Assembly (NCBI RefSeq): GCF_002410825.1
Contig: NZ_DHOS01000032.1
Location: 109,721-173,720 of the forward strand
Length of the DNA stretch: 64,000 nucleotides
Source: Proteiniphilum sp. UBA5384
GTDB taxonomy: Bacteria; Bacteroidota; Bacteroidia; Bacteroidales; Dysgonomonadaceae
Direction: 5' to 3'
Made by a program: the position numbers and the translations under genes. Positions 1-7,933 of the stretch are shown here, piece by piece (position 1 is the first letter of the stretch; each line of letters opens with the position of its first letter). A model generated the notes under the pieces. That model ran no database searches and was not told where the DNA came from. It saw only the letters and a program-made list of their open reading frames with translations.

Positions 1-1
1 T

Positions 2-700
2 GATGGCGATGAACTGTCTACACAAGTAGAAAACAGTGAGAGTCAGACGATCCTGAACGGATTAAATACGGGTGATATTATAAAAGTTGTCACTACCTAT
101 TTTCCCGAAAACGCACTGGAAACATTGGATTCTCCCGCAAGGGAATACACCTTGCCTAAATTGGAGAGAGAAATCAATAAGGCAAACTTCTCGATGGTTG
201 TTTTAGCCGGAGATAATACTTCGGTAAACAATAACCGGCCTCTTTCAAAAATATGGGATGGCTCTGCCACAAATCCGAATATCTTGCACACGGTAGAGAA
301 TGCCGCGGGATTCAACTTCCCGCATCACTTCACATTCGATATGGGAGTATTGGCTGAAATCAGCCGTTTCCGTATTTGGGCGAGAGCCGATGTCACCGCT
401 TTCACAGGCCATAGTCCGCGTTATTTTGAAATCTGGGGAACCAACGAGCTGCAAAAAGCCGTTGGCGACAATACTTATTGGGTAACGGATGACTGGAAAG
501 CCGACTGGGTGCTAATGGGCGACCATGAGATCATAAAACCGACTGCCAACGAGAGTGCCGTATGGGCTGCCGGATGGGAATACGATGTTTCGGAAAGTGC
601 CGGCAAGGTTCGATATATCCGTCTGGTTATCAATAGTCCCAACTGGCAGGGATCGAACTGCGTGAATATCGGGGAGATAACGTTATGGGGAGATTATTAA
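2..700 (+). CDS. DUF5000-type discoidin-like protein, 5' end outside window
   Basis: The reading frame is already open at base 2, so the true start lies upstream and only about 232 C-terminal residues are seen. The last ~170 residues form a compact beta-sandwich-like segment rich in W/Y/F, with L-S-K-I-W-D-G near its start, a F-D-M-G strand in the middle, R-Y-I-R-L-V-I near the end and a closing N-I-G-E-I-T-L-W-G. This is the pattern of the DUF5000 domain, a discoidin (F5/8 type C)-like fold that ends many Bacteroidota surface lipoproteins encoded in PULs. The likely role is glycan binding at the cell surface. It is 55 bp upstream of the NAGPA lipoprotein gene on the same strand, so the two were probably co-transcribed with a PUL outside the window. 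The family call is firm at the level of fold; the ligand is unknown. Confidence 0.75.
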   Translation, partial: DGDELSTQVENSESQTILNGLNTGDIIKVVTTYFPENALETLDSPAREYTLPKLEREINKANFSMVVLAGDNTSVNNNRPLSKIWDGSATNPNILHTVENAAGFNFPHHFTFDMGVLAEISRFRIWARADVTAFTGHSPRYFEIWGTNELQKAVGDNTYWVTDDWKADWVLMGDHEIIKPTANESAVWAAGWEYDVSESAGKVRYIRLVINSPNWQGSNCVNIGEITLWGDY

Positions 701-755
701 GCCATTGCTTATCAGACCTCCGACTGGAAATCAATTTTAGCATAAAACATTAAAC

Positions 756-2231
756 ATGATAGATTTAAAAACAACTTTTCTATTGGTAGGATTGGTACTG
801 GGTATCAGCATATCCTGCTCAAGCGATTCTTCCGAATCGCTTGAGATATCTTCAGCTTTTCAGGCGCAAGTAAAAAGTTTAGTGGCATATCCCGGACATA
901 ACCGGGTAAAACTTCATATTTTTCTTGAGGATGAAAAAGTTGACTATTGCGCGTTATTCAGGAATGGCTCCAATGACTCCATCGTCATCCGTAAAGACGA
1001 GATCAAGGATGGCATAGCCGAGTTGATTGTTGAAGGCCTTGAAGAAGGGAGTCATACCTTCGAGGCCCGTGCTTACGACCAACAGCATAATCCTTCGGCG
1101 ATTTCCGTGGTGACACAGGGAAAAGCGTATGGAGACAAATACATTTCGACATTATCAGCCAGGGCGGTAAAAGACAAGATCTTCATTACCGGAAAGAATC
1201 CTGTGCTGGAGTGGTCGGATGCCCGGGACAACGAAGTGGCATTGCGGTTATTCTATACAGACAAGGAAGGAAAAGACCGTCGTTTAGATGTCAAATCAGG
1301 TCAGCAATCAGTGACCATGGGAGGGTACCAAGAAAATAGCGATATCGACTATTATTCCATGTTCCTTCCTGAGCCGGCCTGCATCGATACTTTTTACTCC
1401 GGACGGATTACAATACCCGCTCCCACCTACTATTCCAGCATTTCTATTAAAAATGTCGTGGAAAAATCAGGACTGGTGAATGAAGTTTCCTCACAGTCGG
1501 CCTCCTACATTCACGAAGATGTGGAGTACTCATCCTTGCAGTTCAAAAAAGCGAATAATGAACCGCTCAGCATCTTTGTGTTGGAAGCCAACCTGGCTGG
1601 CGGCAGGGTGACCTTAAGTCCCCTGATGCCCGACAATGGAACGGAATTCAAACTGCAAACGGTAAAAGCGATGGCCGAACACCGGGACAATGCCACGGGA
1701 AAAGTCCTGGCGGCAGCCAATGCCGATTTCTTCGAGTACACCGGGTTACCATTGGGCCCGGTCGTTATAAATGGAACCGTCATTAAAGATTATCTGAAAA
1801 ATGAAGGTAATACATATTTCGGCATTACCACCGAAGGAGCTCCGATCATTGGTTATTTCTCTTCCAGTATTAATCTGACCCGATTTAAAGAAATGGTCGG
1901 AGGCGGATCACACTGGTTGGTGGTGAATGGCAATAACGGAGCCTGGAGCGGCGACACGAAAGAGCCCAGGACAGCAGTCGGCTATTCACGAAATAATACA
2001 GTCTACCTCGTAGTGGTGGACGGAAGGAATAGTACATATTCTGTCGGGGTTGAACTGACCGATCTGGCTCTGATCATGAAGAGCCTCGGCACTTACCAGG
2101 CCATTAACCTCGACGGTGGAGGCTCCAGCACCATGGTGATCAAAGAGAATAATGGCTTCCAGATCATCAACAGGTACTCCGATGCCTCTCCGCGCACAGT
2201 AGCCAACGGATTGGCAATCTTAACAAAGTAA
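756..2231 (+). CDS. DUF4998 + NAGPA phosphodiester glycosidase lipoprotein
   Basis: This 491-residue protein begins with a signal peptide and a lipobox ending at a Cys near residue 21 (I-S-I-S-C), so it should be a lipoprotein. Residues ~35-230 match the DUF4998 module of Bacteroidota PUL proteins (G-H-N-R-V-K-L, then Y-G-D-K-Y-I-S-T-L). Residues ~250-491 match the NAGPA family (phosphodiester glycosidase, related to mammalian uncovering enzyme N-acetylglucosamine-1-phosphodiester alpha-N-acetylglucosaminidase), with the diagnostic N-L-D-G-G-G-S-S-T-M near residue 450 and A-N-A-D-F-F upstream. It probably removes a sugar from a phosphodiester on a glycan, but the substrate is not visible. It follows the DUF5000 gene closely and ends at a hairpin terminator. 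The same DUF4998 module recurs in the sialidase at 21868-23841. Confidence 0.85.
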   Translation: MIDLKTTFLLVGLVLGISISCSSDSSESLEISSAFQAQVKSLVAYPGHNRVKLHIFLEDEKVDYCALFRNGSNDSIVIRKDEIKDGIAELIVEGLEEGSHTFEARAYDQQHNPSAISVVTQGKAYGDKYISTLSARAVKDKIFITGKNPVLEWSDARDNEVALRLFYTDKEGKDRRLDVKSGQQSVTMGGYQENSDIDYYSMFLPEPACIDTFYSGRITIPAPTYYSSISIKNVVEKSGLVNEVSSQSASYIHEDVEYSSLQFKKANNEPLSIFVLEANLAGGRVTLSPLMPDNGTEFKLQTVKAMAEHRDNATGKVLAAANADFFEYTGLPLGPVVINGTVIKDYLKNEGNTYFGITTEGAPIIGYFSSSINLTRFKEMVGGGSHWLVVNGNNGAWSGDTKEPRTAVGYSRNNTVYLVVVDGRNSTYSVGVELTDLALIMKSLGTYQAINLDGGGSSTMVIKENNGFQIINRYSDASPRTVANGLAILTK

Positions 2232-2257
2232 TCAGCCGGATCCTTAAGCGCCCCTTT

Positions 2258-2328
2258 GCCGACGCGGATTTTCAAATCTGTCCTATGAACGGATACAGAT
2301 CGAAAAATCCGCGCCGGCTTTTATTTTT
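2258..2328 (+). terminator. Long hairpin terminator after the NAGPA gene
   Basis: Bases 2258-2272 pair with 2304-2318 (15 positions, one mismatch). An inner stem (atctgt/acagat) sits inside the loop, and a T-rich tract (ttttattttt) follows directly. It lies 27 bases after the NAGPA stop, so it should end that transcript before the IS element. Confidence 0.7.
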
Positions 2329-2339
2329 CAAGTTCGTCA

Positions 2340-2985
2340 GTTAAAACTATGCACTTTCAGTGCAAGGCTTTAGCTTCTACAAATATTTCGTACTTTTGTA
2401 AAAAAGTCAGTTCATATGGAACACCGCAAGGGTAGTCACACTGTGCACAATTTACAGGTTCACCTGGTCTGGATAACGAAATATCGTTATAAAGTTCTGA
2501 CCGGGGATGTTCAGTTGCGCTGCCGTGACATACTTCGCCAGGTGAGTAATTCGTTGGACATCGAGATCCTTAAAGGAGTTGTGAGCAAGGATCATATCCA
2601 CTTGCATATAAGTTACCCTCCTAAGTTGAGCGTAAGCGAGATCGTGAAGCGTCTTAAAGGTCGCAGTTCACGGTTATTGTTGGCGGAATTTCCGGAACTC
2701 CAACGTCGCTACTGGGGGAGTCACTTCTGGGCCATCGGTTATGGTTGCTGGAGCGTGGGTAATATCACGGATGAGATGTTGTCCACTTACCTTGATCACC
2801 ACGGGGATCATCCCAATTCCAACGAAAACTTTATCCTGGAATGAAACGGTATTTCAAAGAGCGTAACTTTAGTTGTTCACTTTTAATCGACCTTGGTCGA
2901 AACTCAGCCGACTTTTAGTCGGAATTGAACCTATGGATTTTCAATCCATAGTGGTTCAGTTCTCCTCTTTTTTAAAGGAGAGCCT
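2340..2985 (+). mobile_element. IS200/IS605-type insertion sequence, tnpA only
   Basis: A single Y1 transposase gene is flanked by imperfect palindromes, as expected of this group, which lacks terminal inverted repeats and moves as single-stranded DNA. Left end: tgcact-ttc-agtgca at 2350-2364. Right side: tcgacc-tt-ggtcga at 2887-2900, ccgact-ttt-agtcgg at 2908-2922, and a larger bulged hairpin at 2926-2958 with a 9-bp core stem and ttc loop. A TAnnTTTG-like promoter element (tacttttg) lies at 2391-2398. Outer boundaries are estimated from the hairpins; no TnpB gene is present. Confidence 0.75.
2416..2844 (+). CDS. tnpA: IS200-type Y1 (HUH) transposase TnpA
   Basis: The product has 142 residues, normal for IS200 TnpA. 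The HUH motif is H60-I-H62 within D-H-I-H-L-H, and the catalytic tyrosine is very likely Y125 in L-S-T-Y-L-D-H-H, after the typical G-Y-G-C-W-S-V-G-N-I segment. The protein cuts and rejoins single-stranded DNA at the element ends by a 5'-phosphotyrosine intermediate and works as a dimer. The reading frame is complete, without stops, and it sits between hairpin-bearing ends, so the element may still be able to move. It starts at ATG, 18 bases after a TAnnTTTG-type promoter element. Confidence 0.93.
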   Translation: MEHRKGSHTVHNLQVHLVWITKYRYKVLTGDVQLRCRDILRQVSNSLDIEILKGVVSKDHIHLHISYPPKLSVSEIVKRLKGRSSRLLLAEFPELQRRYWGSHFWAIGYGCWSVGNITDEMLSTYLDHHGDHPNSNENFILE

Positions 2986-3196
2986 ATGTATATTGTAGAC
3001 AATAATTTGAAATAATGCTGCATCAAAAAAGTAATTAATGAACCACTTCTGTCAAATCAAATACTTCAGTTTTTATATCATTCTATACTATTCTTGACTT
3101 TGACCCGTTTTAAAAGTAATTTTTACAACTACATTATAATAAGCTATTTACATTACAAATAGTGGAACGCAGGGATAAAAATATATACATTTTCGT

Positions 3197-3498
3197 ATGT
3201 TTATACGCAAGAAAAAAATCGTTCAGGTATAACCAGTGTTGTAGTGTTTGAAAAAGGAGAGGAGTATTCAAGGAGTTAAAAACAATTGGCGTGAGTGAAG
3301 ACGAAGATGAGATAGAAAAACTCACTGTCAAAGGTCAAAAGTGGATTGCAGCCTATTCTAGGTGAACAAGACATCTTTGAACAATCCGATCAGGAAGCCG
3401 AAGAGAAACAAGTTACCGAATACTTTCTCTCGAATATAGAAAATATCCAAAATCAAATTTCTTGGGTTGGCAACCCAAGGATCACAAGCAAACCATAA
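3197..3498 (+). pseudogene. 5' fragment of an IS1634-type transposase, frameshifted
   Basis: Read across frames, the plus strand gives M-F-I-R-K-K, then K-N-R-S-G-I-T-S-V-V-V-F-E-K-G from ~3217, then F-K-E-L-K-T-I-G-V-S-E-D-E from ~3267, then I-L-G-E-Q-D-I-F-E from 3355, with E-K-Q-V-T-E-Y-F-L-S-N-I-E-N near the end. This order resembles the N-terminus of IS1634-family transposases from Bacteroidota. At least three frameshifts are needed: one at an A7 run at 3212-3218, one near 3260 and one near 3355. The catalytic region is absent. A hairpin with an 8-bp stem (3461-3479) lies where the family similarity fades. The family call rests on remembered sequence pattern only. Bases 2986-3196 hold nothing else I can support. 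Confidence 0.55.
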
Positions 3499-3551
3499 AG
3501 ATAGGAAAAATACAGGAAATGATCCGAAAGATATAAATAACGTGAGTCGAC

Positions 3552-4333
3552 CTAAACCACAGCTAATTTACCTCTCTCAACAATGTCGTCTATCGTATTG
3601 ATAGAAGGCTTCTTGTCGAAGAAAGAGTAGGCCAACAGAGCTGATAACGTATTGATAATGAAATTGTCAAAACATCTGGGTCTTGTGTATTCTATCTTAC
3701 ACATATTTTTCAGCTCATCATTCACCGATTCGATCAGTGCCCTCTTGCGGAGCATGATGCGGTCTTGCAACAGCATCAGGGCATTTTTCATATTCTTGCG
3801 TAATTTGGCAACAAAATGTACGCCATCGACAAAAAGTTGTTCGAACAGCTCTTTTGAAATGTATCCCTTGTCACCGAAGAGTTTCCCCAAGATTCTCTTG
3901 TGCAGGTCCATATTCTTGAGCGGTTCCCTGTCATCCACGTTGCCCGGGGTAAGGATAAAGTCGAGGATTTCTCCCTTGTCGTTGATAATCAGGTGTAGTT
4001 TGAAACCATAGAACCAGCCGATGAAGCATTGTCCCTTTTCGGCGATACCCTTGAATGTCCTATGTTGCTTCTTCCTTTTTATGTGGCAATGGCGAAGGGG
4101 CGTGGAATCGATAAAAGAGATCCCCGTACACTAAATCTTTTCAAGTTTTTGAATGCTCCGCTGTGGAACAGGATCAGGATAGTCATCACTTCGCTTTGGG
4201 ACATCGTAAATTTACAATTCCTCTTCTTCGTTTTTGCTTCTTACTGCAAGTTGTTGTGCAAAAGGTTGTCAAATTCTTAAAAAAACTCATCGACTATGAA
4301 ATAAATTTTTGTAACTTTATGGCTGGAAATCAT
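3552..4333 (-). pseudogene. IS982-type transposase, inactivated by stops and a deletion
   Basis: On the minus strand the frame starts at ATG 4333 and reads V-T-K-I-Y-F-I-V-D-E-F-F, then a TAA stop, E-F-D-N-L-L-H, a second TAA, then M-S-Q-S-E-V-M-T-I-L-I-L-F-H. After K-N-L-K-R-F (~4140) it jumps, in another frame, to G-I-S-F-I-D-S-T-P-L-R and continues intact as W-F-Y-G-F-K-L-H-L-I-I, L-T-P-G-N-V-D-D-R-E and L-F-G-D-K-G-Y-I to the TAG at 3552. These are IS982-family DDE motifs. A block between the N-terminal domain and F-I-D-S-T, which intact members have (roughly 80 residues), is missing. The element cannot encode an active enzyme. I could not fix its terminal inverted repeats. Confidence 0.75.
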
Positions 4334-4390
4334 GGCGAAATTGTTAGTAACATTTTATTATTTAGCGATTTAAAGACACTGACTTTTCTG

Positions 4391-4510
4391 CTATTTTCCT
4401 ACGTCTTCCTGCAATCCGTCGTTCGATACCATGAGCGCCATGTGCGGCTTGCTTCCTCCGCGTGGAAACAGGAAATTGACCTCCCCAATATCACCGTATA
4501 TGTATTTCAT
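4391..4510 (-). pseudogene. Truncated PemK/MazF-like toxin remnant
   Basis: Starting at ATG 4510 the minus strand encodes 39 residues containing Y-G-D-I-G-E-V-N-F, a G-G-S-K-P segment and A-L-M-V-S-N-D. This order (GDI, F-x-F-P, GSKP, AL-V-S-ND) resembles the first strand region of PemK/MazF-type endoribonuclease toxins, which normally run to ~110 residues. The frame stops at a TAG (4391-4393), and the IS982 remnant begins some 60 bases further on, so the toxin is cut short. Its start codon overlaps the end of the upstream frame by 20 bases, the translational coupling usual for toxin-antitoxin pairs. Identification from a short piece; a chance match is possible. Confidence 0.4.
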
Positions 4511-4719
4511 AGGTATTTCTCTGTATTATTAGCCATAGACCGGCGGAAATGATCGAAAAGGCGACCTGCCTTTCTTTCGTTACTTCGGGAGACGTGTATG
4601 CAGCTTTTATGGCTTCCTCCGATTCATGGAGAATCACTACTTTTGATGATTATACAGCATGGACAAAACCTTTTCCCCTGTTCGGAACGTTCGCCAATAG
4701 TTACAGTATAAGTTGCCAT
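4491..4719 (-). pseudogene. Frameshifted small gene, probable antitoxin remnant
   Basis: From ATG 4719 the frame reads M-A-T-Y-T-V-T-I-G-E-R-S-E-Q-G-K-R-F, a start seen in small Bacteroidota antitoxin-like proteins. It must then shift twice to continue as L-S-M-L-Y-N-H-Q-K and V-V-I-L-H-E-S-E-E-A-I-K-A-A-Y, ending at TGA 4491-4493. The reconstructed length of about 75 residues and the overlap with the toxin-like frame that follows suggest the antitoxin partner of a dead toxin-antitoxin module. The family resemblance is from pattern memory only. Because of the frameshifts no functional product is expected. Confidence 0.35.
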
Positions 4720-4977
4720 ACGAATAAAATAAATATTGATGTTATACGTAAAGGTAAGAATAATAGATGAAATACAATAAAAACATAAACACAATGAAAT
4801 TAAAAACAATTCTTACTTACAGGATTAAACCTTGGTGCCTGCTTAGTTACGGCGCAAACCTATATTTACAGTAATGAACTATCTTATTAACTCTTAAGAA
4901 TATAAAACCCCTCATCCGTATCAAATATCTTAGTCCTTATATCATTCCAAACGAGTTACAGAATGATAATAATGTTT

Positions 4978-4985
4978 TAACTTTG
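4978..4985 (+). promoter_or_regulatory. TAnnTTTG promoter element before the first GH78 gene
   Basis: taactttg matches the Bacteroidota -7 element TAnnTTTG and lies 57 bases before the GH78 start at 5043. No clear TTG at the -33 position is present, so strength is uncertain. The rest of the gene-free stretch 4720-5042 is AT-rich and shows nothing else I can support. Confidence 0.4.
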
Positions 4986-5042
4986 TAAGATTGAGTTTTA
5001 TGTGCCGAAATTAAGTAACAATATCATCATACAAAAAGCAAC

Positions 5043-7763
5043 ATGCCTTTATTGAACCTGCTAACCATTTCACACAAGTTTCTAAAGCCGGGAATTTTAA
5101 TTACCCTGCTCATCTCTATGATCTGTACTCATGACACAGCATATGGGAATAACCCTCATCAATTCAGAATCATAAACCCCACTTGTGACTATCAACAAGA
5201 ACCTCTGTTGGTGTCCGCCAAACCTCGCTTTGGATGGAAACTACAATCCGAGAAGCAGGACGTAAGCCAGTCTGCCTACACCATAGAGGTATATACCCAT
5301 GTCAATGGGAAGGAGGTGAAAATATGGGATTCGGGAAAAGTGCAATCCAATCTGAACCAACGGGTGCAATATAACGGGTCACAAATGCTGGAACCGGGGA
5401 CAGCCTATCTATGGAGAGTCAAGGTATGGGACTCTGACAATAATGCTTCAGCATGGAGTGAGATGCACAGATTCCGGATCGCCCCATCGGATATAGGGTT
5501 AGATGCCAAATGGATCGGAGCGATCGACAGGAAAGACGCCCATATCCCAGAAGGAAGAAATTACCATGGATTGTCCATTTCCTCCGAGGCAGGAAAAAAA
5601 TGGCAAGATACCCATCCACTTTCCAGAAGGAGCATCTACCTGAGAAAAGATTTTCCGGTCAGCAAGAAAATTAAAGACGCAATCGTCGATATCAGCGGAT
5701 TGGGGCATTATGAGCTGTCGCTGAACGGTGAAAAAGTGGGGGATTCCCAATTTGACCCGATGTGGAGTGATTATGACAAGACAATCTATTATAATGCCTA
5801 TGATATAACTGATGCCCTGCAACAAAACAATACAATCGGGGTATTACTGGGTAATGGATTTTTTAATCAGCAAGGCGGGCGCTATGTAAAAATGCAGGTA
5901 AGCTTTGGACCTCCCACCCTCTTTTTTAAATTGCATATCACTTATGAGGATGGTACAAGCCAGGAAATTGCCTCGGACGAAAGCTGGAAATATTCCTTAA
6001 GTCCTCTCGTATTCAATGACATGTATGGCGGTGAGGATTATGATGCAAGATTAGAGCAGAAAGGATGGGACAGCTATGGGTTCAACCAGTCAGATTGGCA
6101 GCCGGCAGTGGTACAAAGTACCCCGAATGGCCGACTGACACCACAAACAACCACCTCCGTCAAAATAATGGAAACCTATTTGCCTAAATCGGTAAAAAAG
6201 GTGGGGGATGCCCATGTCTTCGATATGGGACAAAACCTGTCAGGTTTTCCGGAGATCAAAGTTTCAGGAAAACCGGGCGACAAGGTGAGATTAACAGTAG
6301 GTGAAAGGATTCACGAAGATGGCACGGTAGACCAATCCCGATCGGGTTCGCCCTATTATTACGAATATATCTTGAAAGGAGATCCGGAGGAAGTCTGGCA
6401 TCCCCGTTTCTCCTATTATGGTTATAAATATATACAGATAGACGGAATTAAACCAAAAGAAATGCAATCCCATTTTGTATATAATTCGAGCACTCCGACA
6501 GGCCGTTTTCACTGTTCCAATGAAATATTCAATGAGACTCACCGGCTCATAGTGAATGCCATTAAAAGCAATATGCATGCTGTATTCACCGATTGTCCCC
6601 ATCGTGAGAAATTAGGATGGCTAGAGCAATTGCATCTGAACGGTCCGGGATTATTCTATAATTTTGATCTGACGACATTCGTCCCGAAGATTATGCGGGA
6701 TATACGTGACGCACAACTGCCAAATGGATTGGTGCCTGATATTGCTCCGGAATATGTTGTTTTTGAAGGAGGCTTCCGTGACTCTCCCGAATGGGGAAGT
6801 GCTGCCGTTTTCCTGCCGTTTATGTATTACCGGTTCTATGGGGATAATTCATTGATTAAGGAATACTACGACGTGATGAAAAGATATGTAGATTATCTCT
6901 CCACCACTGCGACCAACCATATTGTCTCCCACGGATTGGGTGACTGGTGCGATTACCGTAAGGACGAGCCTTATGGTCCTTCAAAAAACACGCCGGTATC
7001 GTTATCTGCCTCCACCCATTATTATATGGTGATCGACTATCTGGCGCAAGCTGCTGAAATAACGAATAATCGCAACGATTTTACTTTTTATTCAAAACTA
7101 AGAAAGCAGGTAAAGGATGCTTTCAACAAAGAGTTTTTTGATGAAAACACCCGTCAATACGGTACGGGAAACCAGGCTTCGAATGCCATGCCGTTGTTCG
7201 CAGAGATTGTGGAGCATCAATACAAACAAGCTGTATTGGACAATCTGGTGAGAGATATAGAGGAAAAAGGGTATCGGCTTTCCACGGGAGATGCCGGTAA
7301 CAGGTACCTGTTCCAGACATTGGCTGATAACGGGCTGAACGAGATCATGTACAAGATGCATAATCACCGGGAAGTGCCGGGATACGGTTTCCAACTCCAA
7401 TTCGGCATTACTACCCTTACTGAACTGTGGGATCCGAGAGACGGTGCATCATGGAATCATTTCATGATGGGCCAGATTGAAGAATGGTTCTACAAATCGC
7501 TGGCAGGAATAACGGCAGAAGATTATAGTGGGTTCCAAAACTTTGTGATTGCTCCCAAGCCGGTGGGGGATCTGAAATTTGTAGAGGCGTCTTACGAGAC
7601 GTTGTACGGGACGATTTCCGTCAACTGGAAAATCGATGGAGATCAATTCAAAATGGATATCTCTGTGCCTCCCAACTGCACGGCAAAAGTATATCTCCCT
7701 AAAGAAAGCAATTATAAATCAGTTGGGAGCGGGAGCCATTCGTTTATAACAACGGTATTTTGA
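5043..7763 (+). CDS. GH78 alpha-L-rhamnosidase, secreted
   Basis: This 906-residue protein has the full GH78 layout: a signal peptide (hydrophobic stretch ~18-28), an N-terminal Ig-like segment (~40-145), the rhamnosidase N and concanavalin-like domains (~155-475; G-G-E-D-Y-D-A-R near 329), the six-hairpin (alpha/alpha)6 catalytic domain (~480-820) and a C-terminal beta domain. The catalytic region carries D517-C-P-H-R-E522-K-L-G-W526-L-E-Q and, later, T-L-T-E794-L-W-D, the region that supplies the general base in the family. It should hydrolyse terminal alpha-L-rhamnose from glycans in the periplasm or at the surface. W-L-E-Q replaces the W-x-G-D seen in the third paralogue, which may mean another specificity. 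It is the first of three GH78 genes in a row. Confidence 0.92.
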   Translation: MPLLNLLTISHKFLKPGILITLLISMICTHDTAYGNNPHQFRIINPTCDYQQEPLLVSAKPRFGWKLQSEKQDVSQSAYTIEVYTHVNGKEVKIWDSGKVQSNLNQRVQYNGSQMLEPGTAYLWRVKVWDSDNNASAWSEMHRFRIAPSDIGLDAKWIGAIDRKDAHIPEGRNYHGLSISSEAGKKWQDTHPLSRRSIYLRKDFPVSKKIKDAIVDISGLGHYELSLNGEKVGDSQFDPMWSDYDKTIYYNAYDITDALQQNNTIGVLLGNGFFNQQGGRYVKMQVSFGPPTLFFKLHITYEDGTSQEIASDESWKYSLSPLVFNDMYGGEDYDARLEQKGWDSYGFNQSDWQPAVVQSTPNGRLTPQTTTSVKIMETYLPKSVKKVGDAHVFDMGQNLSGFPEIKVSGKPGDKVRLTVGERIHEDGTVDQSRSGSPYYYEYILKGDPEEVWHPRFSYYGYKYIQIDGIKPKEMQSHFVYNSSTPTGRFHCSNEIFNETHRLIVNAIKSNMHAVFTDCPHREKLGWLEQLHLNGPGLFYNFDLTTFVPKIMRDIRDAQLPNGLVPDIAPEYVVFEGGFRDSPEWGSAAVFLPFMYYRFYGDNSLIKEYYDVMKRYVDYLSTTATNHIVSHGLGDWCDYRKDEPYGPSKNTPVSLSASTHYYMVIDYLAQAAEITNNRNDFTFYSKLRKQVKDAFNKEFFDENTRQYGTGNQASNAMPLFAEIVEHQYKQAVLDNLVRDIEEKGYRLSTGDAGNRYLFQTLADNGLNEIMYKMHNHREVPGYGFQLQFGITTLTELWDPRDGASWNHFMMGQIEEWFYKSLAGITAEDYSGFQNFVIAPKPVGDLKFVEASYETLYGTISVNWKIDGDQFKMDISVPPNCTAKVYLPKESNYKSVGSGSHSFITTVF

Positions 7764-7792
7764 TGTGCTGATTAGATGTTTTTTAGTATGAT

Positions 7793-7829
7793 GATTTACT
7801 TGATTAATAAATTCATCAATCAGTAAATC
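7793..7829 (+). other. Intergenic hairpin between GH78 genes 1 and 2
   Basis: gatttacttgatt (7793-7805) pairs with aatcagtaaatc (7818-7829) with a single bulge and a 12-base loop. No T-tract follows, so an mRNA-stabilising or processing hairpin is as likely as a terminator. Confidence 0.35.
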
Positions 7830-7933
7830 GTTCTTGGTCTACCCTGAAACAGTTTTTTATTATGGTAAAATTGTATAGATACTTCATCCTAATTATACTC
7901 CTCTTGTTCAGCTATTTTGCAAATAGTAAACAA

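Noticed and set aside
3134..3331. 65-codon open frame on the minus strand
   Set aside because: It mirrors the IS1634-like remnant, which is the better explanation of the region.
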